From assembly GCA_937960895.1 (NCBI GenBank), contig CALCJD010000017.1, forward strand, positions 1 to 64,000: a DNA stretch of 64,000 nt, written 5' to 3'. Every line of letters begins with the position of its first letter. Within the stretch, counting starts at the first letter, position 1. Source of the stretch: an uncultured Spartobacteria bacterium. GTDB taxonomy: Bacteria; Verrucomicrobiota; Verrucomicrobiia; Chthoniobacterales; Terrimicrobiaceae. Below are positions 1-8,210 of this stretch, piece by piece. A program made the translations under genes and the position numbers. Below the pieces are notes generated by a model. It saw nothing but the letters and a program-made list of their open reading frames with translations. It was not told where the DNA came from and searched no databases.

Positions 1-300
1 CGCTGGATCAAGCCGCTCGACACCGCCACGATCGAATTTTTTGCCCGCGGCTGCGAGGTGCTCTGCACAATGGAGGACCATGTGCTGCACAACGGCTTCG
101 GCGCCGGCGTCGTCGAACATCTCTCCGATGCCCGCATCACCACACCCGTCGTGCGCATCGGCTGGCCCGACACCTTCATCGAACACGGCACCATCCCGAT
201 CCTGCGCCGGAAGCACGGTCTGACCGCCCCCGCCGCGGTGGAGAAAATCCTCGAAGCCCTGCCCGCCCAGTCGTCCGCCTCCCGGGCCTCCGTGGCCTGA
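1..300 (+). CDS. dxs: 1-deoxy-D-xylulose-5-phosphate synthase, C-terminal end (partial)
   Basis: The frame is open from base 1 to a TGA at 298-300, giving the last 99 residues of a protein whose start lies before the window. The segment matches the C-terminal transketolase-like domain of Dxs: an FFARGCEVLCTMEDH-like strand, then HNGFGAGVVEHL and the conserved RIGWPDTFIEHG stretch. Dxs is the cytoplasmic, thiamine-diphosphate-dependent enzyme that condenses pyruvate with glyceraldehyde 3-phosphate to start the MEP isoprenoid pathway. The catalytic N-terminal domains are outside the window, so activity cannot be judged. The stop is followed by about 140 bases before glyS, which probably has its own promoter. 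Confidence 0.9.
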   Translation, partial: RWIKPLDTATIEFFARGCEVLCTMEDHVLHNGFGAGVVEHLSDARITTPVVRIGWPDTFIEHGTIPILRRKHGLTAPAAVEKILEALPAQSSASRASVA

Positions 301-442
301 ACGGATCCCTCCGCGACGGCGCACGCCGGTCCCGCCCCGGGATCGCAGCCGACGACCGTTTCCCGACGGTTCGCGGGGACGATTTGCGAGAAAAGCTTTG
401 ACGCCGGGAAGCCGGAAGGGCTTGCTTGGCCATTTTCGCCCT

Positions 443-1804
443 ATGTCCAAAGACGCCAACACCCAGCGCATGGAAAAAATCGTGAGCCTCTGCAAACGCC
501 GGGGCTTCATCTTCCAATCCTCCGAAATCTACGGCGGCCTCAACGGTTTCTGGGATTACGGTCCTCTGGGGGTCGAGCTGAAGCGCAACCTCAAGGATTT
601 CTGGTGGCGCCGGAACGTGCGGGAACGCGACGACATGGTCGGCATGGATGGCTCCATCATCATGAACCGCGCCGTCTGGAAGGCGAGCGGCCACGAGGAA
701 ACCTTCAGCGATCCCATGGTGGACTGCCGCAACTGCAAGGGCCGTCATCGCGAGGATCAGCTTCCGGAAAAGGACGGCGCCAAATACTGTCCGAACTGCG
801 GAAGCCGCGACCTCACCCCGCCCCGCGCCTTCAACCTCATGTTCAAGAGTTATGCCGGACCGGTGGAAAGCGAGGACAACCTGGTTTACCTGCGCCCGGA
901 AACCGCCCAGGCCATGTTTGTGCAGTTCAAGAACATCCTCGACACCTCGCGCAAAAAACTGCCCTTCGGCATCGCACAAATCGGCAAGGCGTTCCGGAAC
1001 GAAATCAATCCGCGCAACTACACCTTCCGGTCCCGCGAGTTCGAGCAGATGGAAATCGAATATTTCTGCCACGCAAAGGACGGCCTGCGTCTGACCGACT
1101 ACTGGCTCGAGGAACGCCTCAAGTTTTACGAGGACATCGGCATTCCGCGCTCCAAGATCCGCGTCCATGACATCCCGGCCGAGGAACGCGCCTTCTATTC
1201 CAAGAAGACCTACGATCTGGAATACGAATTCCCCTTCGGCTTGAGCGAACTCGAGGGCATCGCCTACCGGACCGACTACGACCTCTCCAAGCACATCGAG
1301 CACAGCGGCAAGCCGCTCGAGTATTTCGACGACGTCACGCGCGAGCGTTTTGTGCCCCATGTCGTGGAACCCAGCGCCGGCGTCGACCGCACGGCCCTCG
1401 CCCTGATCTGCGAGGCCTTCGACGAGGAAACCGTCACCGACGAAGAGGGCAAGAGCGAGGTTCGCACCGTCCTGCGTTTCCACCCGCGCATGGCCCCGGT
1501 GAAATGCGGCGTCTTCCCGCTCCTCAAAAACAAGCCCGAACTGGTCGCCAAGGCGAAGGAGATCGTCGCCCTGCTGCGCCCGCACATGGCGGTCGCCTAC
1601 GACGAGGCCGCCGCCATCGGCAAGCGCTACCGCCGCCAGGACGAAATCGGCACGCCGTTCTGCGTCACCGTGGATTTCGACACGATCGGGGAAAACGGAC
1701 CGGAAAAAAAAGACACCGTGACACTCCGCGAGCGCGATTCGATGCAACAGGTCCGCATCCCGGTCGCGGACTTGAAGAACTGGCTTCTCGAAAAAATTTC
1801 CTGA
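443..1804 (+). CDS. glyS: glycyl-tRNA synthetase, single-chain (alpha2) type
   Basis: A 453-residue class II aminoacyl-tRNA synthetase that charges tRNA-Gly in the cytoplasm. The N-terminal IYGGLNGFWDYGPLG block is characteristic of the homodimeric GlyRS found in eukaryotes, archaea and part of the bacteria, not the alpha2beta2 form. Residues 95/98 and 116/119 form two Cys-x2-Cys pairs (CRNC, CPNC), a zinc-ribbon-like insertion. RPETAQ is at 151-156 and FRNEINPRN (motif 2 region) follows; a C-terminal anticodon-binding domain ends the protein. The ATG at 443 is preferred because an upstream in-frame start at 398 would only add residues before the conserved MEKIV region. Two hairpins follow the stop. 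Confidence 0.95.
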   Translation: MSKDANTQRMEKIVSLCKRRGFIFQSSEIYGGLNGFWDYGPLGVELKRNLKDFWWRRNVRERDDMVGMDGSIIMNRAVWKASGHEETFSDPMVDCRNCKGRHREDQLPEKDGAKYCPNCGSRDLTPPRAFNLMFKSYAGPVESEDNLVYLRPETAQAMFVQFKNILDTSRKKLPFGIAQIGKAFRNEINPRNYTFRSREFEQMEIEYFCHAKDGLRLTDYWLEERLKFYEDIGIPRSKIRVHDIPAEERAFYSKKTYDLEYEFPFGLSELEGIAYRTDYDLSKHIEHSGKPLEYFDDVTRERFVPHVVEPSAGVDRTALALICEAFDEETVTDEEGKSEVRTVLRFHPRMAPVKCGVFPLLKNKPELVAKAKEIVALLRPHMAVAYDEAAAIGKRYRRQDEIGTPFCVTVDFDTIGENGPEKKDTVTLRERDSMQQVRIPVADLKNWLLEKIS

Positions 1805-1814
1805 AGCTCCTCAC

Positions 1815-1842
1815 GCGGAGGCTGTTTCAAAGCAGCCTCCGC
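1815..1842 (+). terminator. perfect hairpin directly after glyS
   Basis: A perfect 10-bp stem (GCGGAGGCTG pairing with CAGCCTCCGC) around an 8-base loop begins 10 bases after the glyS stop. There is no T-tract, so it may be a transcript-end stabiliser or a Rho-assisted terminator. Confidence 0.4.
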
Positions 1843-1895
1843 GGCCTTCCCCCCTGCACCGACCGGCCTTCGCCGGCGGTGGCATTTCGTCTCCG

Positions 1896-1925
1896 GGCCC
1901 TCGCTTCGGGGGCCTTTCCGTTTTT
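1896..1925 (+). terminator. probable intrinsic terminator downstream of glyS
   Basis: The stem GGCCCTC/GGGGGCC (seven pairs including one G-T) with loop GCTTC is followed by TTTCCGTTTTT. It lies between glyS and the next small gene, fitting termination of the glyS transcript. Confidence 0.5.
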
Positions 1926-1965
1926 CGGAACATTCATCTGGCACGGGAGTTGCTCTGCAGCCCGC

Positions 1966-2283
1966 ATGACTGTTGGCCTGCTTGCATCCAAGGAAAGCGT
2001 GCATATCCGGCTGGGGGCAAACAAGGAGATCGTCAGCGCGGATGATGTGGTCTTCGAGGACCAGCATCAGGAGGAATCGCGCACGATGATTCACGAGTTC
2101 GAATACCTCAGCGACTATCTCGAGGATTTCGCCCAATCCCTTTCCATGGGGAAACCCCAGTTCGTCACCGTGACCGAGTTGGGACGCCAGACGACCTTTC
2201 GTTACGAGGCGGACGGCGGCAAGGCCATCATCCTCACCCGGGCGCATCGCGGCGTGGAACAGGCGCTGAAGGAGGCGCGCTGA
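1966..2283 (+). CDS. hypothetical small protein (105 aa)
   Basis: Not recognised as a member of a named family. The product is acidic and apparently cytoplasmic, with no signal peptide or membrane segment. The C-terminal two thirds (from about residue 41, MIHEFEYLSDYLEDFAQSL) looks like a compact domain, ending in a possible strand pair FVTVTELGRQTTFRYEAD. The ATG at 1966 gives 105 residues; an internal ATG at 2086 would give a 65-residue version that keeps the whole well-composed part, and it is a serious alternative start. The gene lies 22 bases upstream of the Roadblock-like gene and may be co-transcribed with it and amt. Confidence 0.55.
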   Translation: MTVGLLASKESVHIRLGANKEIVSADDVVFEDQHQEESRTMIHEFEYLSDYLEDFAQSLSMGKPQFVTVTELGRQTTFRYEADGGKAIILTRAHRGVEQALKEAR

Positions 2284-2305
2284 GCGGAGGACCGTTCGCT
2301 TTGCT

Positions 2306-2968
2306 ATGATGGGTTTACAATCGCCAACTCAGGAAACTCTCGCCCGGCTTCTGGCCGACCTCTACGCGCAACCCGGAGTGTGCGGGGCCTGTCTCCAGGT
2401 GCGGGACACGGTGCTCATTCACGACCTGCCGTATTCGGACGACCGGATCGACTCGCTGGCCAAGCGCATAGACCGTCTCATTGCCGGATATGAAAACGTG
2501 GGGCGCTCCATCTGGCAGATCTGCGCCGGATTCGAAAAATACCGGCTGCTGATTTTGTGCCGCTCCAACACGCGCCTGAGCATTTTGCTCAAGCCGGAAA
2601 CGGACCCGGCCCTCATCGCCGGCCGGGCGACCCGCCTCTTGATGGAGGTGGAAATTCCGACCGAGGCGGCGGTGCCGTCCGCCGCTCCCGCCCAATCCCA
2701 CGCCGCGACGACTCCGCTGCCGGTGACAACGGCCGGGGAGAACGGCATCGGCCGCGAGGAGCTGGAAAAACTTGTGACCGGCCTGCTCAGTCGCGTGACG
2801 GGTTCGGTGACCGCCTCCAAGCTGATCCAGCGGGAACTGGCGGGCAAAAACGGATCCTTCCCCAGGGAGGAGGCCCGCAAGCTGGGCCTTGCCGTCCTGG
2901 AAAACATTCCCAACCGGGGCAAACGCGAAGCCTTGGTTTCCGAGTTTCTCAATGCCTTGAACTCATGA
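2306..2968 (+). CDS. Roadblock/LC7-like domain protein, coupled to amt
   Basis: A 220-residue cytoplasmic protein. Residues about 8-115 have the pattern of a Roadblock/LC7 (longin-related) domain: an N-terminal helix, the strand GVCGACLQVRDTVLIHD, a long helix, then strands around YRLLILCRSNTRLSILL. Such domains often dimerise and serve as GTPase partners or regulatory scaffolds. A Pro/Ala-rich linker (about 118-150) leads to a helical C-terminal domain containing KLIQRELAGKNGSFPREEARKLG. Its TGA overlaps the amt start codon (ATGA), so the two are probably translationally coupled, hinting at a role with the transporter. The start could be either of two adjacent ATGs (2306, 2309); GGAGG lies rather far upstream. 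The fold call is from pattern only. Confidence 0.6.
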   Translation: MMGLQSPTQETLARLLADLYAQPGVCGACLQVRDTVLIHDLPYSDDRIDSLAKRIDRLIAGYENVGRSIWQICAGFEKYRLLILCRSNTRLSILLKPETDPALIAGRATRLLMEVEIPTEAAVPSAAPAQSHAATTPLPVTTAGENGIGREELEKLVTGLLSRVTGSVTASKLIQRELAGKNGSFPREEARKLGLAVLENIPNRGKREALVSEFLNALNS

Positions 2969-4524
2969 AACACGCCGCCGTCCTCATCGTACTCCTGCTC
3001 ACCGCCGTCACCGCCTTCAGCCAAGGCTCCCCGCCGCTGAGCCTGGAAACCTTTCTGGAACGCAGTGAACGGACCCAGACCAGGCTGCTGGAAAACGACC
3101 TGATCATCCTGAAACGTCTGGAATCCATCGAGCGCAATCTGGTCGCCCCGCAGGCCGGCCTGAATCTCGGTCCGGAATACGCCGACCTTGCCGGCCGTCT
3201 GAGCACCGTGGAGAACCGGCTGGCGGAAATTTCCGGAACGGCTCCCGCCGCCGGCGAGACGTCCGCGCCGGCCGCCGACGTTCAGTCCAACATCAATGTG
3301 GTCTGGGTGGTGATCGCCGGCATGCTGGTGTTTTTCATGCAGGCCGGGTTCTGCCTGTTGGAGCTCGGACTGACCCGCGCAAAAAACGCCATCAACATCT
3401 GCATGAAGAACTCCCTCGATTTCTGCGTGGGAACGATCTGTTTCTTTTTCGTGGGCTTCGGCCTGATGTTCGGCAACTCGCTGGACGGGTTCATCGGCAC
3501 CGGGCCGTTCTGGCTGTCGGACATTCCGTCCTCCAGCCAGCTGTGGGTCTTCTGGTTTTTCCAGCTCGTGTTCTGCGCCACGGCCGCCACGATCATCTCG
3601 GGTGCGATGGCGGAACGCACCAAGTTCGTCGGCTATCTGGTTTACACGGCGGCGATGACGGCCCTCCTCTACCCCATCCTCGGACACTGGGCTTGGGGCA
3701 GTTTCGGGCAGGACTTCGGCTTCGGCGGCGGCGGCGAAGGCTGGCTGCAGGCGAAGGGATACGTCGACTTTGCCGGATCAAGCGTCGTGCACGGCGTGGG
3801 CGGCGCCGCGGCCCTTGCCGGAATCATCGTGGTGGGCCCCCGCCTCGGACGGTTCCGTCCCGACGGCAGCGCCAATCTGATGAGCGGCCACAATCTGCCG
3901 CTGGCCACCCTGGGCACGTTCATCCTCTGGTTCGGATGGTATGGATTTAACGCCGGTTCGACCTTGGTGGGCGACGCCAACATCGGCCGCATCGCGGTCA
4001 ACACCACCCTCGCCCCCGCAGCCGGAGCACTCATGGGCATGTTTGCCATGTGGCTGCATCAGGGACGCCCGGATCTGCCCATGACCCTCAACGGCGCCCT
4101 GGGCGGTCTGGTCGGCATCACCGCCAACTGTCACGTGGTCACCCCGATTTCCGCGGTGATGATCGGATTGGTTTCGGGAATCATCGCCACCTTCGGCTGC
4201 CTGTTTCTCGAGCGTCTCAAACTGGACGACGCCGTGGGCGCCGTTCCCGTGCACCTCTTCTGCGGCATCTGGGGCGTGCTGGCGGTCGCCCTTTTCAACG
4301 AAAACGGATTCACGCCCGCCCAACTCGGCATCCAGGCGATGGGGGCGGTCTGCATCACGGGTGTCGCCTTCGCGGGGGCCTTTGTGATCTTCTTCGTGAT
4401 CAACAAGACGGTCGGCCTGCGCGCCGGCGAGGACGAGCAGGATCTGGGCCTCGACTTCACCGAACACTCGGGCGCGGCCTACCCCGACTTCACGACCAGC
4501 GAACAGGAGCTGCTCACAAAATAA
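2965..4524 (+). CDS. amt: ammonium transporter (Amt/Mep/Rh family) with N-terminal extension
   Basis: A 519-residue inner-membrane ammonium channel. Residues 1-20 form a signal peptide; about 25-95 is an extra, probably helical/coiled-coil periplasmic segment not present in ordinary AmtB; the Amt core runs from about 108 to 505. Recognisable core elements include NAINICMKNSLDF, ATIISGAMAERTKF, ILGHWAWG, and the two pore histidine regions SSVVHGVGG and VPVHLFCGIWG. The tail carries DLGLDFTEHSGAAYP, the usual cytoplasmic C-terminal signature. The start codon overlaps the stop of the Roadblock-like gene. No glnB/glnK gene is adjacent, which is unusual because amt is often paired with a PII gene. 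Confidence 0.93.
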   Translation: MKHAAVLIVLLLTAVTAFSQGSPPLSLETFLERSERTQTRLLENDLIILKRLESIERNLVAPQAGLNLGPEYADLAGRLSTVENRLAEISGTAPAAGETSAPAADVQSNINVVWVVIAGMLVFFMQAGFCLLELGLTRAKNAINICMKNSLDFCVGTICFFFVGFGLMFGNSLDGFIGTGPFWLSDIPSSSQLWVFWFFQLVFCATAATIISGAMAERTKFVGYLVYTAAMTALLYPILGHWAWGSFGQDFGFGGGGEGWLQAKGYVDFAGSSVVHGVGGAAALAGIIVVGPRLGRFRPDGSANLMSGHNLPLATLGTFILWFGWYGFNAGSTLVGDANIGRIAVNTTLAPAAGALMGMFAMWLHQGRPDLPMTLNGALGGLVGITANCHVVTPISAVMIGLVSGIIATFGCLFLERLKLDDAVGAVPVHLFCGIWGVLAVALFNENGFTPAQLGIQAMGAVCITGVAFAGAFVIFFVINKTVGLRAGEDEQDLGLDFTEHSGAAYPDFTTSEQELLTK

Positions 4525-4573
4525 TCCGGAAAATCACTGAATAAACGGCGGCGGCCTGCGTCGTAAGAATGCC

Positions 4574-4822
4574 ATGAAAACCAAATCGCTTCTTCTTGCC
4601 GCCGCCGTCGCCGTTGCCGCCGTGTTCCTGACGCCGGGCGAGGCCCAGGCCGGCGGCAACCGCCATCATTATGGATACGGCACCTACCGCGGCGGATGTT
4701 ACACTCCCGTCGTCGTGCGTCCGGTCCGGGTGGTCCGCCCGGTGCGGGTTTACCGTCCGGTCGTCTACGCTCCCGCCCCGCTGATCCAGATCGGGTTCGG
4801 GTTCGGCGGACGCTGCTACTGA
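4574..4822 (+). CDS. small secreted Arg/Val/Pro-rich protein (82 aa)
   Basis: A clear signal peptide (MKTKSLLLAAAVAVAAVFL, likely cleaved after AQA) is followed by a short mature chain rich in Tyr, Gly, Arg, Val and Pro, including repeats of VRPVRV and a Gly/Phe tail (IGFGFGG). No family is recognised. It lies 50 bases after amt on the same strand and ahead of mtgA. It is probably periplasmic or surface-associated; the mature part is low-complexity. A lipoprotein of related composition occurs at 49451-49705. Confidence 0.6.
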   Translation: MKTKSLLLAAAVAVAAVFLTPGEAQAGGNRHHYGYGTYRGGCYTPVVVRPVRVVRPVRVYRPVVYAPAPLIQIGFGFGGRCY

Positions 4823-4945
4823 CGCCCGCCGCGCGCATGGCGCCGCCGCGTCCCGGCCGGGTTGCCAGGGTCCGGCGCGCGGCGGCCGAAGGCGTCCGCG
4901 GAATATCCGCTTGCATCCGCAGGCGCGGGCGCCAGTTTTGGGGTT

Positions 4946-5641
4946 GTGGCGGCGAAAAATTCCCGGTTCCGCCGCGTGGCGAAATGGATATTGCTCGCGG
5001 CCTTCCTCGCACTCCTGGTTCCTCCCCTCCAGGTGGCGTTTTCCGCTGTTCTCAATCCGCGCTGGTCGCCGATGCAGCTTCAGCGCAAGTTGGAGGGCAT
5101 TCCCCGCCGACCGGTGATCTGGACGCCTCTCGACAAAATTCCGCGGGACCTCATCCACTTCATCTGGGCGTCCGAGGACCAGGCGTTTTTTGAACACGGG
5201 GGATTCGATTTTGAGTCCCTCGAGAAGGCCCTTGCCGAAGCCCGCCGGAAGGGCGGCCCCGTGCGCGGCTCGTCCACCATCACGATGCAATGCGCACGCT
5301 CCCTTTATCTGTGGCAGGGGCGTTCCTATGTCCGCAAGATCCTCGAGGCGTATTACACGTTCTGGATGGAGCTTTTCCTCGGCAAGAAACGCATCCTCGA
5401 ACTGTACCTGAACCACATCGAATTCGGTCCGGGCATCTACGGAATCGGCGCCGCCGCCCGGGAATATTTCCAACGGCCTCCCGAAGCCCTCACCCGCTCC
5501 CAAATGATCGCCCTGGCCGCCATCCTGCCCAATCCGCTCAAGTGGTCACCGGTGCGTCCCGATGAAACCGTCCGGAAAAAGATCCGCCGCATCGAACGGC
5601 TGGCGGCGCGGGCGCCCTTTCCCCGAAAGGAACTGGAATGA
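4946..5641 (+). CDS. mtgA: monofunctional biosynthetic peptidoglycan transglycosylase
   Basis: A glycosyltransferase family 51 enzyme that polymerises lipid II into glycan strands on the periplasmic face of the inner membrane. It has an N-terminal membrane anchor (WILLAAFLALLVPPLQV), then the GT51 motifs: ASEDQAFFEHGGFD with the catalytic Glu, RGSSTITMQCARSLY, RKILEAYYTFWMELFLGKKR and ELYLNHIEFGPGIYGIGAAA. There is no transpeptidase domain, and at about 231 residues it has the usual MtgA size. The GTG at 4946 places the start just before the basic residues ahead of the anchor; a TTG at 4862 would add 28 residues of poor composition. The next gene, corA-like, is convergent. Confidence 0.9.
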   Translation: MAAKNSRFRRVAKWILLAAFLALLVPPLQVAFSAVLNPRWSPMQLQRKLEGIPRRPVIWTPLDKIPRDLIHFIWASEDQAFFEHGGFDFESLEKALAEARRKGGPVRGSSTITMQCARSLYLWQGRSYVRKILEAYYTFWMELFLGKKRILELYLNHIEFGPGIYGIGAAAREYFQRPPEALTRSQMIALAAILPNPLKWSPVRPDETVRKKIRRIERLAARAPFPRKELE

Positions 5642-5706
5642 TCGGACGCCTTTCCGCGGCCTGAAGCCGGAGAATCGCCCGCCGCCGCAACAACGCGCCC
5701 CGAACG

Positions 5707-6732
5707 TCACCACTTCTTGACCCGCCACAGCCAGATCACAAAACCGGCCGAGGCAAAGGACAGCATCGTGATCAGCCAGAATGGCCAGCCGTGCTCCTCC
5801 TCCGGGAGCGGCAGGGCGACATTCATCGAGAAGAATCCGATCACCAGATTCGCCAGCATGATGGCCACGGTCCAGATGGTGAATTTCTTGATCAGCTGAT
5901 TCAGGTTGTGGCTCACGATGGACGCCCTTGCGTCCATCAGACCGCCAATGACCTGGGCGTAAATTTCGGACCGGCGGTAGCACTGCTGATTTTCGATGAT
6001 GAGGTCCTCGAGAACGCCGGTCTGCTCGCGGTCGAAGCCGAGTTTTTCCGCCGCGGTTTTCATGCGCTCGAGCAGCGCGCCGTTGGAACCGAGGGAATTG
6101 ATGATGTAGACGAGGCTCTTTTCGAGGGCGAACATGTTGAGCAGGTAACGGTTTTCCAGCGAGGTGCTGATGCGCCGCTCCAGCGATTCGGACAGCATGT
6201 TGATGGCCTTGAGATGGCCCTCGAAGTGCAGGGTGGTCTGATAAAGCAGGCGCAGGATCACATCCTGGATGTTCTGCACGGGAAAGGGCACACGGCCCTC
6301 GAAAATGGGGGCCTCGTCGGGCATGACGATCACCAGGTAGTCCTCGTAGACGAAGACGCCGGTGGAGGTCAGTTTCAGGAGAAAATTGTCGTCCGCGCAA
6401 AAACTCTTCGGACGCTTGAAAATGATCGCCGCGTGGTCGGCTTCGAATTCGAGACGCGAAAGCTCGTCGGGGTCGAGGGAGGACTGCAGGGTGTGAAAAT
6501 CGATGTTGTAGAGATCCTGCATCTCCTTTTCGTCATCGCTCGTGGGCGAAGTGTAGACGATGATTGTGGCCTCGGCCGGATCACAGGGAATGAGGCGGCC
6601 GGCTTCGAGTCGGTAACATTGACGGGAGCTGTTGCCGGTCCGCGTCTCCTGAACAGGGGCGGGGTTGGCCGGGGTCATCCCGCCCTCCACCGGCGGGGCG
6701 AGTTCGATTCCGCTGTCCACGCTCGTCGCCAT
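5707..6732 (-). CDS. CorA-family divalent cation transporter with SMN motif
   Basis: A 341-residue CorA-like protein: a long N-terminal cytoplasmic alpha/beta domain, long helices (about 150-285) and two C-terminal membrane helices separated by a short acidic loop. CorA channels carry Mg2+ or related ions as pentamers, with a Gly-Met-Asn signature at the end of the first membrane helix forming the selectivity filter. Here the motif reads GFFSMNVALPL, so residues 302-304 are Ser-Met-Asn. Codons at 5821-5829 read as TCG-ATG-AAT on the coding strand, so the change is real in this sequence. The following loop is PLPEEEHGWPFW. The first about 35 residues are low-complexity. Ion specificity cannot be stated. 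Confidence 0.85.
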   Translation of the reverse strand: MATSVDSGIELAPPVEGGMTPANPAPVQETRTGNSSRQCYRLEAGRLIPCDPAEATIIVYTSPTSDDEKEMQDLYNIDFHTLQSSLDPDELSRLEFEADHAAIIFKRPKSFCADDNFLLKLTSTGVFVYEDYLVIVMPDEAPIFEGRVPFPVQNIQDVILRLLYQTTLHFEGHLKAINMLSESLERRISTSLENRYLLNMFALEKSLVYIINSLGSNGALLERMKTAAEKLGFDREQTGVLEDLIIENQQCYRRSEIYAQVIGGLMDARASIVSHNLNQLIKKFTIWTVAIMLANLVIGFFSMNVALPLPEEEHGWPFWLITMLSFASAGFVIWLWRVKKW

Positions 6733-6733
6733 G

Positions 6734-6759
6734 CCCGCAAAATGGCCTCACTTTGCGGG
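6734..6759 (-). promoter_or_regulatory. 8-bp inverted repeat in the leader of the corA-like gene
   Basis: CCCGCAAA and TTTGCGGG are perfect inverted repeats separated by 10 bases, ending one base from the start codon at 6732. In the mRNA this would form a hairpin whose loop contains GUGAGG, a possible ribosome-binding site. It could also be an operator palindrome. Confidence 0.45.
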
Positions 6760-6802
6760 TTACACAAACTTTTTTATGCGGATGGCGGCCTGGGGGAAGG
6801 TT

Positions 6803-8149
6803 CTAGTCCCAGAGTTTGTCCAGGCCGCGGCGGATGCCCGCAAAAAGCTCGTCCACTTCGGTGCGGGTGATGATCAGCGGCGGGGCAATGGCGATGAGAT
6901 CGCGGATGCCGCGCACCATCACACCTTCCCCGCGGATGAGCGCCCAGGCCTTCAAACCGAGCATGCTCGTGGGTGTGAGCGCCTTCCGCCCCTCGCGGGG
7001 CACCAGCTCCAGGGCGGCAATCAAACCGACGCCGCGCGCCTCGGACACCGCCGGATGATCGCGCATTTCCGCGAGCTTCTTTTGGAAATACGGACCGATG
7101 TCGTCCTTCACCCGCGGAATGAGTCCGAGGCTCTCGATCACATGAAGATTCGCTAGGGCGGCGGCCGCACAGGTGGGGTGGCCGGTGTAGGTGAACCCGT
7201 GGGCGAAATACCCTCCGGCGAGCAGAACGTCCGCCACCTCGTCGGAAATCATGGTGCCTCCGAACGGCAGGTAGCCGCTGGTGATGCCCTTGGCGACGCA
7301 AAGGAGGTCGGGATCGAGGTCCCAAAGGCAGCTGGCAAACCAATCGCCCAGCCGGCCGAAGGCGGTGATGACTTCGTCCGCGACGAAAAGAATGTCATTT
7401 TCCCGGCAGAGCTGCCGGAGCGCCGAAAGGTAGCCGGGCGGCGGAACGATCACCCCGCCGGCGCCCTGCACGGGCTCGGCAAAGAGGGCGGCGATGTTTT
7501 CCGGTCCCGTTTCGGCGATGATCCGCCGGGTTTCCTCGAAGCACCATTGTCCGTAGGCCTCCGGCGAAAGATCGGTTCCGGCGCCGTAGGCATACGGTCC
7601 CGGAACATGCACGAAACCCTCCAGCGGAAGATCAAAGGGATCCCGGCAGTTCGGGAGTCCGGTCATGCTGGTGGTGGCAAGGGTCACCCCATGGTAGGCA
7701 TACGTGCGGGTGAGGATGATTTTCTTGGCGGGGCGGCCCTTGAGCTTCCAGTAGGCCCGGATCACCTTGAGGGCCGTTTCATTGGCCTCGGATCCCGAAC
7801 CGGAAAAGATGGTCCGGTTGAGCCGGGCCGGCGCGCGTTGGGCGAGAAATTCGGCGACGCGGATCACCGGCTCCGTCGTGGAATTGAAGAACGACGGGTA
7901 ATACGGCAGTTTCTCCATCTGTTCCGTCACCGCCTTGACGATGGCCGCGCAGTTGTACCCGACGTTCACACACCAGAGCCCGGCCAGTCCGTCCAGAATG
8001 CGCCTGCCGCTTTCGTCGACGAAATAACATCCGTCCCCCTCCAGCACGATGTGCGTTCCGGACGCATGCAGGTCGGCGTGATTGGTGAAGGGATGCAAAT
8101 GATGTTGACGATCCCTGGCCTGAAGATCGGCGATGGAGGGAGAGCTCAT
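6803..8149 (-). CDS. class III aminotransferase (omega-amino acid:pyruvate type)
   Basis: A 448-residue PLP-dependent fold-type I, class III (omega) aminotransferase. Visible features are LDGLAGLWCVNVGY near the N-terminus, FSGSGSEANETALK (phosphate-binding loop region), the YAYHGVTLATTSMTG segment, LFVADEVITAFGR (Asp that contacts the PLP pyridine nitrogen) and CVAKGITSGYLPFG with the Schiff-base lysine, then GFTYTGHPTCAAAALA. Family members move amino groups from beta-alanine, taurine, diamines or aromatic amines to pyruvate; which substrate applies here is not visible. It lies 61 bases downstream of the NAD(P)HX repair gene on the same strand. Confidence 0.9.
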   Translation of the reverse strand: MSSPSIADLQARDRQHHLHPFTNHADLHASGTHIVLEGDGCYFVDESGRRILDGLAGLWCVNVGYNCAAIVKAVTEQMEKLPYYPSFFNSTTEPVIRVAEFLAQRAPARLNRTIFSGSGSEANETALKVIRAYWKLKGRPAKKIILTRTYAYHGVTLATTSMTGLPNCRDPFDLPLEGFVHVPGPYAYGAGTDLSPEAYGQWCFEETRRIIAETGPENIAALFAEPVQGAGGVIVPPPGYLSALRQLCRENDILFVADEVITAFGRLGDWFASCLWDLDPDLLCVAKGITSGYLPFGGTMISDEVADVLLAGGYFAHGFTYTGHPTCAAAALANLHVIESLGLIPRVKDDIGPYFQKKLAEMRDHPAVSEARGVGLIAALELVPREGRKALTPTSMLGLKAWALIRGEGVMVRGIRDLIAIAPPLIITRTEVDELFAGIRRGLDKLWD

Positions 8150-8210
8150 TGGGACAACCTACCATTTCCCGTCCGTTTTGCCAGTCGGGAGGAAGGGGGG
8201 CCGTCGGAGG

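Noticed and set aside
4862..4945. Extended start (TTG 4862) of mtgA.
   Set aside because: The added 28 residues are of random composition and precede the usual short basic tail and anchor; GTG 4946 fits better.
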